64,000 nucleotides of DNA from Pseudomonadota bacterium (GTDB lineage: Bacteria > Pseudomonadota > Alphaproteobacteria > Sphingomonadales > Sphingomonadaceae): the NCBI GenBank assembly GCA_023457895.1, contig JAEXAY010000003.1, positions 1 through 64,000 of the forward strand. The letters are read 5' to 3'. Position 1 is the first letter of the stretch; the number at the start of each line of letters is the position of its first letter. The position numbers and the translations under genes were made by a program. This document shows, in pieces, positions 26,130-34,281 of the stretch. Under the pieces are notes generated by a model. That model was not told the DNA's origin. It made no database searches and saw only the letters and a program-made list of their open reading frames with translations.

Positions 26130-26414
26130 ATGACGCAGACACTCGATCAACTTCCTCTGGGCCGCTCCGGCATCATCCACAGCATCGACTGGCCGCGTCT
26201 GAGCGAGGCGGATGGCCGCCGCCTGCGCGAGCTTGGGCTGATCGAAGGCGCCGATGTGGCGCCGCTCTATCGCGGCAGCCTGTTTTCAAGGGATCCGCTG
26301 GTGGTCCGGGTGGGGCGGATGGACGTGATCGTCCGGCTGGCCCATGCCGCGACGATCCATATCGACACCAGCACGGGCCATATCGAAACCAGCACGGGAG
26401 CACCGGAGGCATGA
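26130..26414 (+). CDS. feoA: Ferrous iron transport protein FeoA
   Basis: A 94-aa SH3-like cytoplasmic partner of FeoB. It has LSEADGRRLRELGLIEGADVAPLYRGSLFSRDPLVVRVGRMDVIVRLAHAATI, the usual FeoA core. The C-terminal ~20 residues contain two near-identical short repeats (IDTSTGHIETSTG). The stop overlaps the feoB start (ATGA). A Fur-like box lies immediately upstream. Confidence 0.92.
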   Translation: MTQTLDQLPLGRSGIIHSIDWPRLSEADGRRLRELGLIEGADVAPLYRGSLFSRDPLVVRVGRMDVIVRLAHAATIHIDTSTGHIETSTGAPEA

Positions 26415-28294
26415 CGACCGCCGCGCCGCTTATCGCGCTCACCGGCAACCCGAATGCGGGCAAGAGCTCGCTGTTCAACGCGCTCACCGGCGCGCGGCAG
26501 AAGATCGCCAATTATCCGGGCGTCACGGTCGAGCGCAAAGCGGGCCGCGCCACCTTTGCCGATGGCCGCCCGGTGGAACTGGTCGACCTTCCCGGCAGCT
26601 ACAGCCTGACGCCCGCGAGCCCCGACGAGGCGGTGACGCGCAACGTCATCCTCGGCAACCAGAGCGGCGAGCGGCGGCCCGATGCGCTGGTGATCGTGCT
26701 CGATGCCTCCAACCTCGACAACCATCTGCGGTTCGCGCTCGAACTGATCGAGCAGCGGCTTCCCACCGTGGTCGCGCTCAACATGGTAGACATGGCCGAG
26801 CGCGACGGGCTGGTGATCGATGCGGAAAAGCTGGCGCTGGAACTCGGCGTTCCGGTGGTGCCGACCGTGGCGGTGCGCCGCCGCGGCCTCGAGGAGCTGA
26901 TGGAGGCGATCGACCAGGCGCTGCGGGCGCCGGTGGCGCAGCCTGCCCATCCTGTCGAAGCGCCGCCCGAAATCGGCGCCGCGCGCGACCGGGCGCTGCG
27001 CCTCAAGGCCAGGCATATTGCCGATGCCGCCACGATCAGCGAGGGCACGCCGCGCGGCGCCACCAGCCGGATCGACCGCGTGCTGCTGCACCCGCTATGG
27101 GGCATGCTGATCCTGCTCGCGCTGATGTTCGTGATGTTCCAGGGCGTGTTTGCCTGGTCGGAAGCGCCGATCGGCTGGCTCGAAGACGCGCTCGCCTGGC
27201 TCGCCGATACGGTGCGCCCGCTGCTACCCGACGGGATCGTCCGCTCCTTCATCGTCGATGGCGTGATCGCGGGTGTCGGCTCGGTCGTCGCCTTCCTGCC
27301 GCAGATTCTCATCCTCTTCTTCTTCATCCTGATGCTCGAGGCGACCGGCTACATGACCCGCGCCGCCTTCCTGATGGACGGCATCATGGCGAAGGTCGGC
27401 CTGTCGGGGCGGGGCTTCATCCCGCTTCTCTCCAGTTTCGCCTGCGCGGTCCCCGGCATCATGGCGACGCGCGCGATCGCCGATCCCAAGGACCGGCTCA
27501 CCACCATATTGATCGCGCCGCTGATGACCTGTTCGGCTCGGCTCCCGGTCTATACCCTCATCATTGCCGCCTTCATCCCGGCACGCAGCGTCGGACCCGG
27601 CATCGGGCTTCAGGGACTGGTGCTGTTCTGTCTCTATATCGCCGGGATCCTCGGCGCGCTGATCGTCGCCTGGGCGCTGCGCCGCACCGTGACCAAGGGC
27701 GCGGCGGCGGGGCTGATGATGGAACTGCCGCGCTACCAGATGCCCAATTTGAAGGATGTCGCGATCGGCCTGTGGCAGCGCGCACTGATCTTTTTGAAGC
27801 GCGCCGGGTCGATCATTTTCGTCACCACCATCATATTGTGGGCGCTGCTCTCCTTCCCGCGCGCTCCCGATGGCAGCGAGTTTTCGCAGGTGCGCTATTC
27901 GGTTGCGGGACGGATCGCGACGGCGATCGAGCCGGTGTTCGAACCGATCGGCTTCAACGAGGATATCAGCCTCGCGCTGATCCCGGCGATGGCCGCGCGC
28001 GAGGTCGCGGTTGCCGCGCTCGCCACCGCCAATGCGATCGACTCGGGTGATGACGAGGAAAAACTCAACCAGTCGCTCGGGGAAAGGCTGGCGGGCGAAT
28101 GGAGCCTCGCCACCGCGCTCGCCTTCCTCGCCTGGTTCGTGTTCGCGCCGCAATGCATCTCGACCATCGCGATCACCCGGCGCGAGACCAATGGCTGGAA
28201 ATGGCCGCTGTTCATGGTGGGCTACCTGTTCGCGCTCGCTTACCTGTCTGCCGGACTGACCTATTGGGTCGCGGTCTGGTTCGGGCTGGGCTGA
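26411..28294 (+). CDS. feoB: Ferrous iron transporter FeoB
   Basis: The inner-membrane Fe(II) transporter with a G-protein domain. The 627-aa product has G1 GNPNAGKSSLFN (residues ~12-23), G2/G3 with YPGVTVERK and DLPGSYSL, and G4 NMVD, then the membrane core with GRGFIPLLSSFACAVPGIMATR and TCSARLPVYTLI, the two Gate motifs. It is somewhat shorter than E. coli FeoB, as in many alphaproteobacteria. Coupled to feoA by a 4-bp overlap. No feoC is present. Confidence 0.95.
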   Translation: MTTAAPLIALTGNPNAGKSSLFNALTGARQKIANYPGVTVERKAGRATFADGRPVELVDLPGSYSLTPASPDEAVTRNVILGNQSGERRPDALVIVLDASNLDNHLRFALELIEQRLPTVVALNMVDMAERDGLVIDAEKLALELGVPVVPTVAVRRRGLEELMEAIDQALRAPVAQPAHPVEAPPEIGAARDRALRLKARHIADAATISEGTPRGATSRIDRVLLHPLWGMLILLALMFVMFQGVFAWSEAPIGWLEDALAWLADTVRPLLPDGIVRSFIVDGVIAGVGSVVAFLPQILILFFFILMLEATGYMTRAAFLMDGIMAKVGLSGRGFIPLLSSFACAVPGIMATRAIADPKDRLTTILIAPLMTCSARLPVYTLIIAAFIPARSVGPGIGLQGLVLFCLYIAGILGALIVAWALRRTVTKGAAAGLMMELPRYQMPNLKDVAIGLWQRALIFLKRAGSIIFVTTIILWALLSFPRAPDGSEFSQVRYSVAGRIATAIEPVFEPIGFNEDISLALIPAMAAREVAVAALATANAIDSGDDEEKLNQSLGERLAGEWSLATALAFLAWFVFAPQCISTIAITRRETNGWKWPLFMVGYLFALAYLSAGLTYWVAVWFGLG

Positions 28295-28320
28295 ACAAGA
28301 TTTGGCGTAGAAGTGGAATT

Positions 28321-28406
28321 CGTCATTTCCGCGAAAGCGGGAATCCATCTCCCGCCACGTAAATTTCGGCTTCGCGAGATGGGTCCCCGCCTTCGCGGGG
28401 ACGACG
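28321..28406. repeat. REP-like paired palindromic repeat
   Basis: The left arm (28321-28351) has CGTCATTTCCGCGAAAGCGG and the right arm (28376-28406) is its imperfect reverse complement, GAGATGGGTCCCCGCCTTCG onward. Each arm is itself a small hairpin (CCGCGAAAGCGG; CCCCGCCTTCGCGGGG). This CATTCCCGCGAAxGCGGGAATCC type of dispersed repeat is common between genes in proteobacteria. It sits after feoB. Confidence 0.75.
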
Positions 28407-28550
28407 AGGGCTAGAAATCTTGGCGTCTTTGCCCTTCGCGTAAACCTGATCTACCTCGCCGTAACCCTTCCGCGCCGCTGCTTGAACCCCCATTGCGCCC
28501 CGCCCGATTAGCTGCTTATTAGCGGCTCAATAATCATATGAGGAAACATC

Positions 28551-29072
28551 ATGGCAGGCAGCGTCAACAAGGTGATTTTGGTCGGCAATCTCGGGCAGGA
28601 CCCGGAAGTGAAAAGCTTCGCCAATGGTGGCAAGATCTGCAACCTGCGCATCGCCACATCCGAAAACTGGAAGGATCGCAACACCGGCGAGCGCAAGGAG
28701 CGCACCGAGTGGCACAGCGTCGTGCTGCAGTCGGACGGGCTCGTCAATGTCGCCGAACGCTATCTGCGTAAAGGTGCCAAGGTCTATATCGAAGGCCAGC
28801 TCCGGACCCGCAAATGGCAGGACCAGTCGGGCAATGACCGTTATTCGACCGAAGTGTCCGTGGGCGGCTTCGACGGCAAGCTCGTGATGCTGGACAGCGC
28901 CGGTGGCGGGCAGGGCGGTGGCGGCGGCCGCGGCAATGATGGCTGGGGCGGCGGCTCGTCGGGTGGCGGCGGTTCAGGCGGCGGCTGGAACCAGGGCGGC
29001 AATGACTTCGGCGGCGGCTCGGGCGGCGGTTCTCCGTTCGACAGCGACCTCGACGACGAAGTGCCGTTCTGA
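28551..29072 (+). CDS. ssb: Single-stranded DNA-binding protein
   Basis: A 173-aa SSB. The OB-fold is at residues ~1-110 (SVNKVILVGNLGQDPEVKSF, WHSVVLQSDGLVNVAERYLRKGAKVYIEGQL), then a very Gly-rich disordered linker, ending in the acidic tip DLDDEVPF that binds partner proteins. It is preceded by GAGGAAAC before the ATG. It protects ssDNA during replication and repair. Confidence 0.96.
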   Translation: MAGSVNKVILVGNLGQDPEVKSFANGGKICNLRIATSENWKDRNTGERKERTEWHSVVLQSDGLVNVAERYLRKGAKVYIEGQLRTRKWQDQSGNDRYSTEVSVGGFDGKLVMLDSAGGGQGGGGGRGNDGWGGGSSGGGGSGGGWNQGGNDFGGGSGGGSPFDSDLDDEVPF

Positions 29073-29076
29073 TGTT

Positions 29077-29104
29077 TGGGTCGACCCGTTGCCGGATCGA
29101 CCCA
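29077..29104 (+). terminator. Hairpin after ssb
   Basis: TGGGTCGA and TCGACCCA pair perfectly over eight bases, followed by only GTTTC. A likely weak terminator four bases after the ssb stop. Confidence 0.5.
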
Positions 29105-29247
29105 GTTTCAGAAATCGCAGTCTGGCTGCAACTAGCCACGCAGATCGTCGCTATTTGCATAATACATTTTTTGACCAGTTTATCAAATATGCTGCGTAGC
29201 TACGGAATAATCCACTTGCTTTAACTGAAGAATCGTCTCAAACGAAT

Positions 29248-29279
29248 TGAGCCGGATACGCGCCAACGCATCCGGCTCA
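29248..29279. repeat. 10-bp stem hairpin in the ssb-HTH gene interval
   Basis: TGAGCCGGAT and ATCCGGCTCA are perfect complements with a 12-base loop. There is no T-tract. The surrounding 29105-29327 holds no gene and is AT-richer than the flanks. It may be part of a leader for the small HTH gene. Confidence 0.5.
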
Positions 29280-29378
29280 TGTCAACGGCTCGATGGGAAC
29301 CGCCCTAGACGGTGCGTCTATGAACACATGGCCGCACGGCGTCAACTATCGAGCCTTATTGAGAAAGGCTCGTATAAA

Positions 29379-29576
29379 GTGAAACGTAAGAAATCAGTTC
29401 GTATTACACCCGATTTGGCCGCGACGATCAAATATCTCTATGTCGAACTCCGGCTCTACCAGCACCAGATTGCGTCGGCAGTCGGGGTCAATCAGGGGCG
29501 CATTTCCGAAATCATTACCGGCAAAAAGTTCCGGGACGTGGCACCCGCCAATCTCGTGCGGTTAGCTGTCGACTAA
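29379..29576 (+). CDS. Small helix-turn-helix protein
   Basis: A basic protein of about 65 aa starting VKRKKSVRITPDLAATIKYLY. The segment LYQHQIASAVGVNQGRISEIITGKK is a clear XRE/Cro-type helix-turn-helix. The GTG at 29379 is preferred because GAGAAAGG lies ten bases upstream; an in-frame ATG at 29328 would add 17 residues but has no ribosome binding site. A strong terminator follows nine bases after the stop, so it is monocistronic. The upstream DNA is AT-rich, suggesting foreign origin. Target unknown. Confidence 0.65.
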   Translation: MKRKKSVRITPDLAATIKYLYVELRLYQHQIASAVGVNQGRISEIITGKKFRDVAPANLVRLAVD

Positions 29577-29584
29577 AAGATGGT

Positions 29585-29613
29585 AGGCCGGGCGCATTGC
29601 TCCCGGCCTTTTT
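29585..29613 (+). terminator. Intrinsic terminator after the HTH gene
   Basis: AGGCCGGG and CCCGGCCT with a 9-base loop, then TTTTTC. It lies between convergent genes. Confidence 0.8.
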
Positions 29614-29614
29614 C

Positions 29615-30073
29615 TTACCAGACCAGCGTTTGCGGATCGGGCATCGGCTGGCCTTTGGATGCCTGGTTGAATGACATCACGCAGCGCACAACCATCCAGA
29701 TCGCAACGGCAAGCCAGATGAAGAAGCCGATGATGAGGAGGAGGGTGATCGCACCCGCCAGGATACCGGCGAGGCCGAGCCAGAAGGTCCGGATATGATA
29801 GCGCAGATGGGTCTTTTCCCATTCGGAAACGGCCGGATCATTGACCCAGATATGGCAGAGCACGACCCCTGCGATTCCCGTGAAGGCGGTGAAGAAGCTC
29901 AATATATAGAGCAGGTTGATGATGTTCGGCTTGACCGAAAGCAGGTCGCCGCTGGCAGGAGGTGATCCCGGCGCGACGGGGTCGGGCATGGCTTTCTGCG
30001 GCGGGATATGCTGTTGCGCGGGGCGCGCGGCACTGTGCCGGGTTTCGATCAGTCTGGGGTCATCGGGATTCAT
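29615..30073 (-). CDS. Small membrane protein, DUF4870-like
   Basis: A 152-aa protein with a hydrophilic Pro-rich N-terminus (~45 residues), then three hydrophobic segments: IINLLYILSFFTAFTGIAGVVLC, TFWLGLAGILAGAITLLLIIGFFIWLAVAIWMVV and the end of the latter. Between the first two is EWEKTHLRYHIRTFW, matching the E-x-x-H-x-x-Y/F-x-I-R loop of DUF4870-type proteins. The ATG at 30073 has GGGGAG seven bases upstream. Function unknown. Confidence 0.65.
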   Translation of the reverse strand: MNPDDPRLIETRHSAARPAQQHIPPQKAMPDPVAPGSPPASGDLLSVKPNIINLLYILSFFTAFTGIAGVVLCHIWVNDPAVSEWEKTHLRYHIRTFWLGLAGILAGAITLLLIIGFFIWLAVAIWMVVRCVMSFNQASKGQPMPDPQTLVW

Positions 30074-30162
30074 TGGAAACTCCCCTTTTCCTTTATCCGG
30101 ATTTGCAAGCTGAATAGGGCAAGCCAGGGCTGCCGCCAACCCGTTTTGCAAGCAGGCGCGTC

Positions 30163-31623
30163 TCAGTCGACCAGTTCGCTGCCGGTGCTGATGCCGAGAT
30201 CGGGAATGAAGATCGAGCGCCGCCCACCAAAATCGGTGCGCACGACAATCGCGCCCAGCTTTTCCATATAGTCGATCAGGCGGCGGATACGGCCAGGCGA
30301 GCTGGTGCCATAGACGCGGCCGAGCTCGGCATCTTCGGGGCATGGCGCGGATTCAAGCGCGGCCTTCCCGATCAGCGCGAAGGGCGCGAGCATGTCCTCG
30401 GGGAGCCGTGCCGCCGTTGCGAGCAGGTCGCTCCATGCCGGGTCGACCGGGTCGAGGATGCCGGCGCGGGCGAGCGCGATGCGGCGGCGGAAGGCGGACA
30501 GGTCGAGCGGCGCGCGCACCAGTTTCCGCATCCGGCAGCGCACGCTGAAATCTTGATAGAGGCTCGCATCGCTCTGCTGCCCGCTATCGGGGTCGGCCAG
30601 CATGTCTGCGAGCACTGCGGCGATGATCGCTTCGCTGTCGCCCGGCGCGGCCGCGTCGTCTGTGTCGCCGGATGACACCGCGCAGGCGGCCTCGCCCAGC
30701 TGGCGGATGAGATCGTCGGCAGCGAGGACGGGCGGCTTTGGTTCAGGCCGGGGCGGCGGCGCTTCTTCTTCCAGCTCGGCGAACAACATGGTGCGGAACT
30801 CGCCGGTTTCGCGCTGGGGCACGGGCAGCAGGCCATGCACGCCGGTCTTGGTTGCCGTCCGTACCGCGCCGATCTTCACCGCCACCGGCCGCCGCGCGAT
30901 CGCGGGCCCAAGCCCGAGGAAACAGCCGCGCTCAAGGTCGCGGATCTGCTCCGCCTGCCGCCGCTCCATGCCGAGGAGATCGGCCGCGCGCGCCATGTCG
31001 ATATCGAGGAAGGTGCGGCCCATGAGGAAATTGCTCGCCTCCGCCGCGACATTCTTGGCAAGTTTGGCGAGACGCTGGGTCGCGATCACCCCGGCGAGCC
31101 CGCGCTTGCGTCCTCGGCACATGAGGTTGGTCATCGCCGATAGACTGGCGCGCCGCGCGGCGTCCGATACCTCGCCCCCTGCGGCGGGCGCGAACAATTG
31201 CGCTTCATCGACCACCACCAGTGCGGGATACCATTGCTCGCGCGGCGCATCGAACAGCGCATTCAGGAAACTTGCCGCGCAGGTCATCTGCTGCTCGGCG
31301 TCGAGTGCCTCGAGGTTGAGCACCACCGAGGCGCGATGTTCGCGGATGCGCGCGGCGATGCGGCCGATCTCGCGCTCATTATAGGTATCGGCCTCGACCA
31401 CGACATGACCGAACGCCTCTTCAAGGCTGGCGAAATCGCCTTCGGGGTCGATCACCACCTGTTGCACAAGGTGTGCGCTTTCCTCGAGGATGCGCCGCAG
31501 GAGATGCGACTTGCCCGACCCCGAATTGCCTTGCACGAGAAGGCGCGTCGCGAGCAGTTCCTCGACATCGACCAGCACCGGCTGGCCCGAGCGTTCGGTC
31601 CCGATCTCGATCCGCGCGGTCAT
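30163..31623 (-). CDS. HerA-like ATPase (DUF87)
   Basis: A 486-aa P-loop ATPase of the FtsK/HerA class. Walker A GNSGSGKS is at residues 32-39, Walker B with VVVDEAQLF at 136-144, and IATQRLAKLAKNVAAEASN follows, as in DUF87/HerA helicase central domains. The C-terminal ~100 residues look like a winged-helix region (RIRRLIDYMEKLGAIVVRTDFGGRRSIF). Classical HerA works with the NurA nuclease, but no nurA lies next to it. The start ATG 31623 overlaps the stop of the upstream membrane-protein gene by 4 bp. Substrate DNA role inferred. Confidence 0.8.
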   Translation of the reverse strand: MTARIEIGTERSGQPVLVDVEELLATRLLVQGNSGSGKSHLLRRILEESAHLVQQVVIDPEGDFASLEEAFGHVVVEADTYNEREIGRIAARIREHRASVVLNLEALDAEQQMTCAASFLNALFDAPREQWYPALVVVDEAQLFAPAAGGEVSDAARRASLSAMTNLMCRGRKRGLAGVIATQRLAKLAKNVAAEASNFLMGRTFLDIDMARAADLLGMERRQAEQIRDLERGCFLGLGPAIARRPVAVKIGAVRTATKTGVHGLLPVPQRETGEFRTMLFAELEEEAPPPRPEPKPPVLAADDLIRQLGEAACAVSSGDTDDAAAPGDSEAIIAAVLADMLADPDSGQQSDASLYQDFSVRCRMRKLVRAPLDLSAFRRRIALARAGILDPVDPAWSDLLATAARLPEDMLAPFALIGKAALESAPCPEDAELGRVYGTSSPGRIRRLIDYMEKLGAIVVRTDFGGRRSIFIPDLGISTGSELVD

Positions 31624-32237
31624 GCTGCAAGCCCTTGCCGGGGCGGTCCGCTGCGCGCCCATTTCATCATCACGATGGCCATCAGCATGACGAGCGGGAA
31701 GTCGAGGAAGGTGGTGTAGAACAGCCAGCCGTCGGTCGAAAGCAGGCGCGTCGCGACGACATTGAGCGAGGCCATGATGAGCCCGATCACGCCCATGCCG
31801 ATCGCCAGCCGCCGTACATCGACGTCGCCATAGGGAAGATAACGCGCCATGCCCGTTCCGACGCGGCGCCCGCGCAGCACCAGACCGTCGAACAGGAACA
31901 CGCTCGCGCCGATCAGCCCCATCACCGTCGAGCGCCATTTGACCGCTTCGTCATCCTGGAACAGCAAGGCGAGCGCGGCGGCAATCAGCGACATGACAAT
32001 GCCGAACATCGCCATCCCGCCGAGCAGATCCTTGCCGGTGCGGCGCTGCACGGCATAGAGGATCAGCCCGGCAACCGCACCGCCAATCGCGGCGGTGGTG
32101 AGGTTGGTCAGCTTTGCGACGGCATAGAAGGCAAGGCCAAGGACAATATCCACCACGATCGGCAGCTTGTTGCGCTTCAGGACATCGAGATCGATATCGT
32201 CATGGGCCGAAGACGTGCCGGGTCCTGACTGGCTCAA
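31620..32237 (-). CDS. Integral membrane protein, IspZ/YciB-like
   Basis: A 205-aa protein with five to six hydrophobic segments, starting after NKLPIVVDIVLGLAFYAVAKLTNLTTAAIGGAVAGLIL. The layout resembles the inner-membrane-spanning YciB (IspZ, septation A) family, which is also ~180-200 aa, but the match is by general pattern only. It is coupled by ATGA overlap to the HerA-like ATPase gene. Confidence 0.5.
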   Translation of the reverse strand: MSQSGPGTSSAHDDIDLDVLKRNKLPIVVDIVLGLAFYAVAKLTNLTTAAIGGAVAGLILYAVQRRTGKDLLGGMAMFGIVMSLIAAALALLFQDDEAVKWRSTVMGLIGASVFLFDGLVLRGRRVGTGMARYLPYGDVDVRRLAIGMGVIGLIMASLNVVATRLLSTDGWLFYTTFLDFPLVMLMAIVMMKWARSGPPRQGLAA

Positions 32238-32372
32238 GTTACTTCCCCCGCTTACGGGAAGTCGGCTGGCTGTTGCGTCCCGTTTTCATAGCTGATGATG
32301 TTAGAAATTCAGCTTCAGTCTCTATCGGCCGCCTTCGCGAAAACCAAGCCCTTAGTTCGGCAGCCTTTGTAA

Positions 32373-32388
32373 CTTTACGTGTGTAAAG
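32373..32388. promoter_or_regulatory. Operator-like palindrome upstream of the acyl-CoA ligase
   Basis: CTTTACGTGTGTAAAG has perfect 6-bp arms. It lies in the divergent interval (32238-32482) between the membrane-protein gene and the acyl-CoA ligase gene. A TetR/GntR-type operator is possible; the regulator is unknown. The rest of the interval holds no gene. Confidence 0.35.
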
Positions 32389-32482
32389 ACACTTGCATTG
32401 AAGGCGGGTCGCGCCATTATGGGCGAAACATGACCGGCAACCGCAGCAAGATAACAGCCAGCCGAACGAGGGAGAGGAACCG

Positions 32483-34033
32483 ATGAGCAGCGATGCGATA
32501 GAGAGTGCGCGGCGCCAGTCGCTTTCGGCCATGCTGCGGCGTTCGGCCGCCCGGCATGGCGACAGGACGGCGATCATCTGCGGCGAGACCCGCTGGTCCT
32601 ATGCGGAATTTGACCAACGTGTCAGCCGGTTGGCGGCGGGCTTTCGCAAGGCGGGCGTGAAACCCGGCGACCGCATCGCGATCCTTGCGCGCAACAGCCA
32701 TGTATACATGGCGCTGCGCTTTGCCATCGCCCGCGCCGACGCGGTGCTGGTGCCGGTCAATTTCATGCTCAACGCCGAGGATGTGCGCTATATTCTGGAG
32801 CATAGCGGTGCGCGCATGCTGTTTGTCGACCGCACCACCATCGACGTCGCGCAGGATGCGCTCACCCCCGAAGTCGAACGGCTGCTCGGCATACCGGGCG
32901 AACATGAAGCCGCGCCCGATGGCGTTGCCTCATGGGAAGAGTTGCTTGCCGAAGCCGATGGCCAGCTCGAAACGAGCGGCGGCGGCGACCTGCTGCAGAT
33001 CGTCTATACCAGCGGCACCGAATCCCGCCCAAAGGGCGCGATGCTTTCGCATGACAGCGTGCTGTGGCAATATCAAAGCTGTATCATCGATTGCGAATGG
33101 ACGCGCGACACGATCGCGGTTCACGCGCTGCCGCTGTTCCACTGCGCCCAGCTCGATGCGATGATCGGCCCGGCGCTGCAGGTCGGCGCGCGGAACATCA
33201 TCACCGGCACGCCCACGCCGGAGAATCTGATCACGCTGCTCGCTAAGCATAAGGCGACCTCCTTCTTCGCGCCGCCAACCGTGTGGATATCATTGCTGCG
33301 TTCGCCGTTGCTCGACCAGAATGATCTCTCCAGCCTGGTAAAAGGCTATTATGGCGCTTCAATCATGCCGGTCGAAATCCTGCGCGAGATCGCTGAACGG
33401 CTTCCCCGGTTGCGGCTGTGGAATCTTTATGGCCAGACCGAGATTGCGCCGGTCGCAACCATCCTGTTTCCCGAGGAACATGCGAGCCGGGTCGGCTCGG
33501 CCGGGCGCCCGACCCAGCATGTCGAAACCCGGATCGTCGATGATGACATGCGCGACGTCGCAGCCCGTGAGGTCGGCGAGATCGTTCACCGTTCACCACA
33601 ACTGCTGATGGGCTATTGGAATAACCCCGAAAAGACCGCCGAAGCCTTTGCGGGCGGCTGGTTCCACAGCGGCGACCTCGGCGTGGCCGACGCGGAAGGG
33701 TATATCACGGTGGTCGACCGCAAGAAGGACATGATCAAGTCGGGCGGCGAGAATGTGGCGTCGCGCGAGGTCGAGGAAATCCTCTACCTCCATCCGGCGA
33801 TCAGCGAGGTCGCCGTGATTGGCCTGCCCGATCCCAAGTGGATCGAAGTCGTGACCGCGGTAGTCGTGCTCCGGCCCGGAAAGGACGCGACTGCTGACGA
33901 GATTATCGCGCATTGTTCGAGCCATTTGTCGTCGTTCAAGATTCCGAAATCGGTGCATTTCACCGAAAGCCTGCCACGCAATGCAAGCGGCAAGATATTG
34001 AAACGCGATTTACGCCAAAGCCTGCTCGGGTAA
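32483..34033 (+). CDS. Acyl-CoA synthetase (AMP-binding family)
   Basis: Activates a carboxylic acid to its CoA thioester through an acyl-AMP. The 516-aa product has the P-loop-like YTSGTESRPKGAM (residues ~174-186), the NLYGQTE motif, GYWNNPEKTAEAF, the hinge region YITVVDRKKDMIKSGGENV, and the C-terminal catalytic Lys in ASGKILKRDLR. The chain-length preference cannot be read. It stands alone in front of the PQQ alcohol dehydrogenase region and is closed by a strong terminator. Confidence 0.93.
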   Translation: MSSDAIESARRQSLSAMLRRSAARHGDRTAIICGETRWSYAEFDQRVSRLAAGFRKAGVKPGDRIAILARNSHVYMALRFAIARADAVLVPVNFMLNAEDVRYILEHSGARMLFVDRTTIDVAQDALTPEVERLLGIPGEHEAAPDGVASWEELLAEADGQLETSGGGDLLQIVYTSGTESRPKGAMLSHDSVLWQYQSCIIDCEWTRDTIAVHALPLFHCAQLDAMIGPALQVGARNIITGTPTPENLITLLAKHKATSFFAPPTVWISLLRSPLLDQNDLSSLVKGYYGASIMPVEILREIAERLPRLRLWNLYGQTEIAPVATILFPEEHASRVGSAGRPTQHVETRIVDDDMRDVAAREVGEIVHRSPQLLMGYWNNPEKTAEAFAGGWFHSGDLGVADAEGYITVVDRKKDMIKSGGENVASREVEEILYLHPAISEVAVIGLPDPKWIEVVTAVVVLRPGKDATADEIIAHCSSHLSSFKIPKSVHFTESLPRNASGKILKRDLRQSLLG

Positions 34034-34050
34034 TCGCTTCGGGGCGAATG

Positions 34051-34087
34051 AAAAAGCGGCGCGAGGGTGTTCCCGCGCCGCTTTTTT
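34051..34087. terminator. Bidirectional-looking intrinsic terminator
   Basis: AAAAA, GCGGCGCG, a 10-base loop, CGCGCCGC, TTTTTT. A strong terminator after the acyl-CoA ligase gene. Confidence 0.9.
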
Positions 34088-34281
34088 GATTCCATGCGGA
34101 TCACGCCGGGCTGTCGGTGCGGTGCGACGGAAGCTGCCCTGCCCCCCAAAGCCGCTCCAATTAGCAAGATGACCTTGCCTTAAGTTTTGATGGATCGCAT
34201 TCGAGAAAGTATTGACTCGTGTAACATTACTTGTAGGCTTCTCACCATAACCAGAAAAATATTCAATGGGGAGAGAGCGAC

